Assembly (NCBI GenBank): GCA_902825875.1 | Contig: CADECP010000017.1 | Span: 1 to 64,000 of the forward strand | Direction: 5' to 3' | Source: an uncultured Acidobacteriota bacterium | GTDB taxonomy: Bacteria; Acidobacteriota; Blastocatellia; RBC074 | DNA: 64,000 bases | In this document: positions 58,039 to 64,000 of the stretch, one piece after another | How the letters are laid out: each line of letters begins with the position of its first letter | How positions within the stretch are numbered: the first letter of the stretch is position 1 | The notes under the pieces: model-generated | Databases searched by the model: none | Told to the model about the DNA's origin: nothing | What the model saw: the letters and a program-made list of their open reading frames with translations, nothing else | Program-made: the position numbers and the translations under genes

Positions 58039-58263
58039 ATGTATCAAGTGACAATTGAAGAAGCTAAAACTCATTTGCCGGACTTGATCGAATCCGCAAT
58101 TAGTGGCGACGAAGTCATCATCAGCGGAGAACGAAATGCAGTAAAACTGGTTCCGGTTTCACGTCTTAAACCGCGCCCGCAGTTTGGAAGCGCCAAAGGA
58201 ATGATTGAGATTGCGGATAATTTCGACGACCCGATTGAAGATTTCGCCGATTACCTCAAATGA
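58039..58263 (+). CDS. Antitoxin of Phd/YefM type
   Basis: 74-aa antitoxin: MYQVTIEEAKTHLPDLIESA then GDEVIISGERNAVKLVPV are typical of the Phd/YefM N-terminal DNA-binding domain. The C-terminal part (MIEIADNFDDPIEDFADYLK) would bind the toxin. AAGGAGGTG precedes the ATG. Twelve bases separate it from the PIN gene. Confidence 0.85.
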   Translation: MYQVTIEEAKTHLPDLIESAISGDEVIISGERNAVKLVPVSRLKPRPQFGSAKGMIEIADNFDDPIEDFADYLK

Positions 58264-58275
58264 GATCGCTGCCCA

Positions 58276-58662
58276 ATGAAACTCTTGCTGGATACACATA
58301 CATTTCTCTGGTTCATTGCGGGGAACCCAAATCTCAGCAGTAACGCTCGGTCGCTGATTGAAGACGTAACCAACGACAAATTCGTTAGCCCGGCCAGCCT
58401 TTGGGAAATCGCAATTAAATTCAGTCTTGGCAGGCTTCCTTTATCAGCGCCTTTCGATGTGCTGATTCCAGAACAAATGAGCATCAACGGGTTTGAGCTA
58501 CTGCCAATGGAAATTGAGCACATCGCAGCGGTTGCGACATTACCGCATCATCACCGCGACCCGTTTGACAGACTGCTTGCAGCCCAATCTCTTGTCGAAC
58601 AGATGCCGGTTGTTGGCATTGATACGGCATTCGATGCTTACGGAGTCAACCGGCTCTGGTAA
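58276..58662 (+). CDS. VapC-like PIN-domain toxin
   Basis: 128-aa PIN-domain ribonuclease toxin. Acidic catalytic residues D6 (LLLDTHTFLW), E44 (SLWEIAIK), D95 and/or D98 (HHRDPFDRLLAAQ) and D116 (GIDTAFDAYG) are all seen. It would cut RNA (often tRNA or rRNA) unless held by the antitoxin encoded just upstream. It ends nine bases before the Nudix gene and may share transcription with it. Confidence 0.86.
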   Translation: MKLLLDTHTFLWFIAGNPNLSSNARSLIEDVTNDKFVSPASLWEIAIKFSLGRLPLSAPFDVLIPEQMSINGFELLPMEIEHIAAVATLPHHHRDPFDRLLAAQSLVEQMPVVGIDTAFDAYGVNRLW

Positions 58663-58671
58663 TCAAACTCA

Positions 58672-59258
58672 ATGAATGATTTTGAAATCATCCGTCGTCA
58701 ATTGGCCGACCGGCTGGCGTCGTTTAACGCGCTGACAATCGAGCCGGAGCGAATTCCGCAAGCCGCCGTCGCCTTGATCCTGCGCGAACAAAGCGGCGCT
58801 GCCGAGGCTCTGATTATCAAACGCGCCGAACGCGAAGGTGATCCCTGGTCGGGAAACCTGGCGTTGCCGGGCGGACGCGCTCAAACCGATGACAGAGATT
58901 TGCTGGCCACCGCCGCGCGAGAAACGCTCGAAGAAATCGGCGTGGATTTGCTGGGCGGCGGCGAATTCATCGGCCAGTTGCCGTTGATCGCTCCGCGCAA
59001 TCCCAGACTGCCGCAAATTGAAATCACGCCGCTGGTCGCCATCGCTCCGCCGGAGTCGAGCCTCCAATTCAGCCACGAAGTCAGCACAGCATTTTGGGTT
59101 TCGGTCGCCCAACTCAAACGCGAAGGCCGTTCGGGCGAATACAAACGCCAGTTCGGCGGCGTGCTGCAAAAATGGCCTGCGTATCCAACTGAACAAGGAT
59201 TGATCTGGGGAATTACCGAACGCATTTTGACCAATTTTTTAGACCTTCTGGATGAACA

Positions 59259-59262
<4 letters not shown>
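58672..59262 (+). CDS. Nudix hydrolase, CoA pyrophosphatase-like
   Basis: 196-aa Nudix protein. The Nudix box is GGRAQTDDRDLLATAARETL followed by EEIGVDLL, with the catalytic REtlEE present and an Asp at the usual middle Glu position, as in CoA/NADH pyrophosphatase relatives (CudB/YeaB-like). The upstream WSGNLALPGG matches that group. It overlaps the permease gene by four bases (ATGA), so the two are probably coupled. Confidence 0.83.
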
Positions 59263-60677
<1,415 letters not shown>

Positions 60678-61032
60678 CGTCATCGGGTATCCCAAAACGT
60701 CAGCCAAGTGCCTAAAGCAGAAAGCGATAGGCCAGAATGAAGATGCACTTGTTGAACTAAGGTTCTTTGAAGACAAGAGTTTGCGGTCGGATTCGCCAAA
60801 CAGATTTCATTGGCACAGTCGTTGCTAAATAGCATCGCGTCGCAGGCGCGACAGGTTGGCAAGCGTCAATCTTTTAGCCGTTTTTTGAGCCTGAATGTTT
60901 CTGTTAAGATCGCCGCCGTCCAAGCACGCGACGACCTGTAGCTAAAAGGAATTGTCGTCCCCTTATCCGGCATTCAAAAAGCTGTTTCGATTTTGAAAGC
61001 TGAGAAGGCTTGGGCAGAAGGGGGAAGCTAGA
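60678..61032. other. Gene-free spacer
   Basis: About 355 bases between the permease and the small secreted protein; no gene or clear regulatory site is seen. A short palindrome-like run (TCGCGTCGCAGGCGCGA) lies near 60837-60853. Confidence 0.4.
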
Positions 61033-61257
61033 ATGAAAGCATTACAAAAATTATTTTTCGCATTGGCAATCAGTTCATCGCTGGCCTTGACCGGCTTGGC
61101 TGGAACTCAGAACTGGTATCAGCAAGGCAAACCGCCTGAAAAGGTCAAAGAAAAAGAAAAAGAGCCGCCGAAACAACCCGAAAAAAAAGACAAGGATCGC
61201 GGCGGCGGTCGTGATGACAAAAAAGGCGGCGACAAAAAGAAGCCAGATAATTTGTAA
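61033..61257 (+). CDS. Small secreted charged low-complexity protein
   Basis: 74-aa protein: signal peptide (MKALQKLFFALAISSSLALT) and a mature ~50-residue tail very rich in Lys, Glu, Asp and Gly (KVKEKEKEPPKQPEKKDKDR, GGGRDDKKGG). No family. The gene has GGGGAAG seven bases before the ATG and a strong terminator 70 bases after the stop, so it is a real transcript unit. Possibly an envelope or metal-binding protein; function unknown. Confidence 0.65.
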   Translation: MKALQKLFFALAISSSLALTGLAGTQNWYQQGKPPEKVKEKEKEPPKQPEKKDKDRGGGRDDKKGGDKKKPDNL

Positions 61258-61327
61258 AACGACCTGTAAGCTAACTGCGAATTCGCCGAAGCGAATCGCA
61301 AGGATTTTTCTCTCTCCTTACCGAATT

Positions 61328-61364
61328 GACCCGCTGTTGACGTTCAACAGCGGGTCTTTTTTTT
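61328..61364 (+). terminator. Rho-independent terminator
   Basis: GACCCGCTGTTGA and TTCAACAGCGGGTC form a 13-bp stem, followed by TTTTTTTT on the plus strand. It ends the small secreted-protein gene and lies beside the minus-strand bTHX gene end. Confidence 0.88.
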
Positions 61365-61378
61365 CGGTCAAAACCAGT

Positions 61379-61516
61379 TTAGGCGCTGGCGGCGGCTTTG
61401 GCAGCAACTTTCTTGGCGCGTCTCGATTTGCCCAACTGTTTCGGGTTTTTACGAGTTTTGCCAGAAGTTCCTCTGCTGATCTTGCCACGTTTCGAGCGTA
61501 AATCGCCTCTTCCCAT
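61379..61516 (-). CDS. 30S ribosomal protein bTHX (45 aa)
   Basis: 45-codon gene: MGRGDLRSKRGKISRGTSGK then TRKNPKQLGKSRRAKKVAAK and an Ala-rich end. MGxGDxxxxRGKIxxGxxGKxR is the signature of the tiny ribosomal protein THX that sits at the top of the 30S head in Thermus and many bacteria; this version has a basic, Ala-rich C-terminal extension. AGGAAT (from GGAGGAAT) lies 11 bases upstream of the ATG at 61516. It is too short for normal gene-finding limits and so could be missed. Confidence 0.72.
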   Translation of the reverse strand: MGRGDLRSKRGKISRGTSGKTRKNPKQLGKSRRAKKVAAKAAASA

Positions 61517-61615
61517 TTGAAAAATTCCTCCGTTGAAATTGATTGAAATGATTGATTGCGCGTGAAGGCGCGTATTCTAAAGACCGCGTCAAAAAAGACA
61601 AGCCGCCGATTTTCG

Positions 61616-63301
61616 TCAGCCGATTTTGATGCCGATGCTTTCCAGAAACTTGGTCGGTTTTTCGCCGCCGATCAGCGCAAAGACGTAATCGTTTTTGACG
61701 CTCGCAGTTTCTTTGGCGGACTTGGCATCGCGTTCGCGGGCGCTCATCAAAATCACTTCTTCGGGCGTGATTTCTTTGATGGTCTGGCCGAAATAAGCCG
61801 TGATCTTTCCTTCGTCAATGCACTCGTAAACCATCATCTTGTTGCCGAGTTTCAGATCGCCTTTGAAATTGCTGCGAACCACCAGCGAAACGGTGTTGTC
61901 TCGCCAGCCGGTGATCTTGGTTCCATCGTCCGAACGATAAGCGGCCAAATCCACGGCGGCTTCGATGGCGGAATTGCCCGCGCCGACGACGACAATGTGT
62001 TTGCCACTGTAATCGTTCGGATCACTGAGTTTGTATTTCACCTTGTCGTCTTCAAACGCCGGACGCTGTTTCAGCTTGGGAACGAATTGCTGTCCACAGC
62101 TTTGGCAAAAACGAACTTCGCCGAGTCGTTTTTCGCCGCACTTGTTGCAAAACGCAGGCATGACCATTTCCGTAGCGGTCACAGTGACTTTCGCGTCTTC
62201 GCCCGCTACGCCGAGCTTCATCGGAGTTCCGCGATTGCCGATGGCCAGAATTACTCGGCGCACGCTGTACTGCATTTTGCGCTTGTTCTTTTCCTGCTCG
62301 GTTTCGATGATGAAAAAACCGCTCGTTTCGCCTGGCAACTTCACGCTTTTACAGCCTTCGAATTCATTGATGACCAAGCCATTCGAGCGGACGGTTTCCA
62401 TCCACGAACCGATCATTACTTCTTTGGTCGCGCCCGCTCCAGCCAGATTGATTCCGCCAACAACAGGTTTTTCCACCGGATTGAAGTAAACGTATTTACC
62501 CGCCTGATAAGTCTGGTCAATCGTGGCGACAATCTTGTCCTGTTCCAGCGCAATGTATTTCAGTCCGCGCTGTTTGGCCAACGCAGTTGCAGACAACCCC
62601 GCCGGGCCGATGCCGATGATCGCCACGTCGTAATCGGCTTGACCGTTTTTGCCTTCGTGCTTCAAGTCTTCGACGATGAAATCAATCACCGCCCCGCCTT
62701 CGTTGATGGCGTTTTTGATAAGCGGGACACCAGAAACGTCGCCAATCAAATACACGCCCGGCACGTTCGTCATAAAGCGCGGATCGCGGTTGGGGACTTT
62801 GCGTTCTGGAATTTTTTTCGTCGTATTGATGACGATGCAGGATTTGGGAACGGTTGGACATTCGACCTGGCAACTGGTGTCTTCCATACACTGTTCGATG
62901 GCCACCGGCGTAGCCTTGCCATTGACGATGGCCAGCACGTCGTGCGGGCAGGCATCCACGCAAGCGTGACATCCGATGCAGGTCGCGGTGTTAATCACCG
63001 GGTGAGGATATGGCGGACCATCAGGATCAAGCGCGGCTCCGAGAGATTCCACCATTACCATGGTTCGCCTCTGTTCGGAAGACTGCATTTCGGAATCTGC
63101 CATCGCTTCCAGCACTTGCCGCCGCCCGCGCAGCGTGTCAGCCAACACCAGAGCCAAACCGACCACTCCGACAAACACCGTCACCGCCAGCCATCCCGCA
63201 GGCGGCAAAGCTCCGAAGCTGGCGGAAAATCCCGAAGCAAACCCTGCCACCAGCACCACAGCGAGCAACAGCAAAGTAATGACAATTTGCGATCTTTTCA
63301 T
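61616..63301 (-). CDS. Membrane-anchored Fe-S/zinc-ribbon/flavin oxidoreductase
   Basis: 561-aa fusion protein. Residues 1-60 hold two TM helices; about 100-160 a 2[4Fe-4S] ferredoxin domain (CIGCHACVDACPHDVL; CMEDTSCQVECP..KSCIV); after that a thioredoxin-reductase-like FAD/NAD(P) module with VAIIGIGPAGLSATALAKQR (about 212) and HIVVVGAGNSAIEAAVDLAA (about 445). Between them is a zinc ribbon CNKCGEKRLGEVRFCQSCGQ. It should pass electrons between a flavin, clusters and a partner protein at the membrane. The combination with a zinc ribbon is unusual. The PIG-L gene lies 13 bases upstream. Confidence 0.8.
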   Translation of the reverse strand: MKRSQIVITLLLLAVVLVAGFASGFSASFGALPPAGWLAVTVFVGVVGLALVLADTLRGRRQVLEAMADSEMQSSEQRRTMVMVESLGAALDPDGPPYPHPVINTATCIGCHACVDACPHDVLAIVNGKATPVAIEQCMEDTSCQVECPTVPKSCIVINTTKKIPERKVPNRDPRFMTNVPGVYLIGDVSGVPLIKNAINEGGAVIDFIVEDLKHEGKNGQADYDVAIIGIGPAGLSATALAKQRGLKYIALEQDKIVATIDQTYQAGKYVYFNPVEKPVVGGINLAGAGATKEVMIGSWMETVRSNGLVINEFEGCKSVKLPGETSGFFIIETEQEKNKRKMQYSVRRVILAIGNRGTPMKLGVAGEDAKVTVTATEMVMPAFCNKCGEKRLGEVRFCQSCGQQFVPKLKQRPAFEDDKVKYKLSDPNDYSGKHIVVVGAGNSAIEAAVDLAAYRSDDGTKITGWRDNTVSLVVRSNFKGDLKLGNKMMVYECIDEGKITAYFGQTIKEITPEEVILMSARERDAKSAKETASVKNDYVFALIGGEKPTKFLESIGIKIG

Positions 63302-63314
63302 ATCCGATCAAATT

Positions 63315-64000
63315 TCAGTTAAAGAACGGAAACAACACTTTCAACTCGGCTTTGTCCGGTCGGCGACCATATTCGCAAATCTCAAAGGCCTCGGCGTATT
63401 GCACTTTCGAGCCTCGTTCCTTGCCGTACCACTCTTCAAGTTTGGCGCGGTATTTGTCGGCGACGTTTTTCTGACGATCTACAAACCGTTTGCGAACCAC
63501 CGCCCAGCGTTCTTTTTGTTTGGCAGGGTCAGTCGTCATCAACTCTTGCGAACCGTTCGCGCCGCCTTCGTAAAACTGCGACACCATGCCCAGCAAGCCG
63601 TCTAGTTTCTTTTCCATCACCGAATCAATATCTACGATCACGTCGGCCTGAAACGGATTCGGTTTCTCGAATCGGTCGGAAAAGTACATAAACACAGGGT
63701 TGTTCGTCAGATGCGGAACGTCCGGCGCGAAATTCGGAACCGTAACCATGTATGCCGCGTCCTGCACCAGCACTCCGGCATAACGATGATCGGGATGGTA
63801 ATCGTTCGGGCGGTGGCTGATGACAATGTCGGCTTTCCATTCCCGTATCAGCTTGGTGACGGCTTTGCGATTTTCCAGCGTCGGCAGCAACTCGCCGTCG
63901 TGGTTGTCCAACACTTCGACCGTCGTGCCCAGAATTTTCGCAGCGCGCTCGACTTCTATTTTGCGCCGTCTGGCCAATTGGCCGCCAGCTTCGTTCCAAT
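63315..64000 (-). CDS. PIG-L/LmbE-type deacetylase, 5' end outside the window
   Basis: Partial zinc deacetylase of the PIG-L/LmbE family; at least 228 residues are read and the frame continues past the right edge, so the N-terminus (with the AHPDDE zinc motif) is missing. Visible are RPNDYHPDHRYAGVLVQDAA, with the HPDH zinc ligands, FEKPNPFQADVIVDIDSVME, and the end KLEEWYGKERGSKVQYAEAF. Such enzymes remove acetyl groups from N-acetylglucosamine-type sugars or similar. It lies 13 bases before the flavin oxidoreductase gene. Confidence 0.84.
   Translation of the reverse strand, partial: WNEAGGQLARRRKIEVERAAKILGTTVEVLDNHDGELLPTLENRKAVTKLIREWKADIVISHRPNDYHPDHRYAGVLVQDAAYMVTVPNFAPDVPHLTNNPVFMYFSDRFEKPNPFQADVIVDIDSVMEKKLDGLLGMVSQFYEGGANGSQELMTTDPAKQKERWAVVRKRFVDRQKNVADKYRAKLEEWYGKERGSKVQYAEAFEICEYGRRPDKAELKVLFPFFN

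Noticed and set aside
61556..63322. Long plus-strand open frame of about 590 codons
   Set aside because: Antisense to the Fe-S/flavin oxidoreductase, which has clear domains; its own translation shows no family features.

Overview
The window looks like a chromosomal segment of an Acidobacteriota bacterium. The strongest signs are three tandem large permeases of the acidobacterial duplicated orphan permease (ADOP) type with a PadR regulator, a large TonB-dependent receptor with an N-terminal carboxypeptidase-regulatory-like domain, and an ECF sigma factor followed by a small anti-sigma-like protein. The intergenic spaces are full of short palindromic repeats. The class cannot be settled from this sequence. 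There are no rRNA or tRNA genes and no CRISPR array.

Layout. 1-2063: three consecutive + strand units separated by attC-like recombination sites, so probably the distal end of an integron cassette array or an integrase-less attC cluster; the last site overlaps the stop codon of the next chromosomal gene. 2058-8562 (minus): FAH-family hydrolase, an orphan RbsC-like permease, a secreted protein with an anti-sigma-like protein and ECF sigma factor, a maleylpyruvate isomerase-like protein and an agmatinase-family enzyme. 8676-15606 (minus): secreted S9 peptidase, xisI, xisH and a TonB-dependent receptor. 15860-19324 (plus): DUF3311 protein, NifU-like scaffold and GlcE/GlcF subunits of glycolate oxidase. 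19406-28405: pyruvate dehydrogenase E1 (aceE), a beta-CASP MBL protein, an FHA-GAF-sigma-54 activator lying between two related small secreted proteins, and rlmB. 28505-35830: gene remnants, then a minus-strand operon of a secreted protein, a 1795-aa RHS protein with a zinc phospholipase C/S1-P1-like tip, and two small genes that may be immunity genes. 36339-38922: a coiled-coil zinc-ribbon protein, a hemL remnant and an A/T-rich gene-poor stretch. 38923-43383: PhoX-like protein, enoyl-CoA hydratase-like protein, MFS exporter and a secreted protein. 43530-46352: a single-chain Type IIG-like restriction-modification enzyme. 46641-55144: padR plus three ADOP permeases. 55576-64000: rhodanese, Tat-exported DSD1-type PLP enzyme, vapBC-like pair with Nudix and APC permease, a 45-codon bTHX ribosomal protein gene, a membrane-anchored Fe-S/zinc-ribbon/flavin oxidoreductase and a PIG-L deacetylase cut by the right edge.

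How it works together. Housekeeping metabolism (pyruvate decarboxylation, glycolate oxidation with a linked Fe-S scaffold, 23S rRNA methylation) is interleaved with mobile or conflict-related modules: integron cassettes, XisHI, the RHS toxin locus, the Type IIG enzyme and the toxin-antitoxin pair. The most notable items are the attC cassettes and the RHS locus, followed by xisHI and the insertion of a tandem-repeat tract in frame inside glcF.
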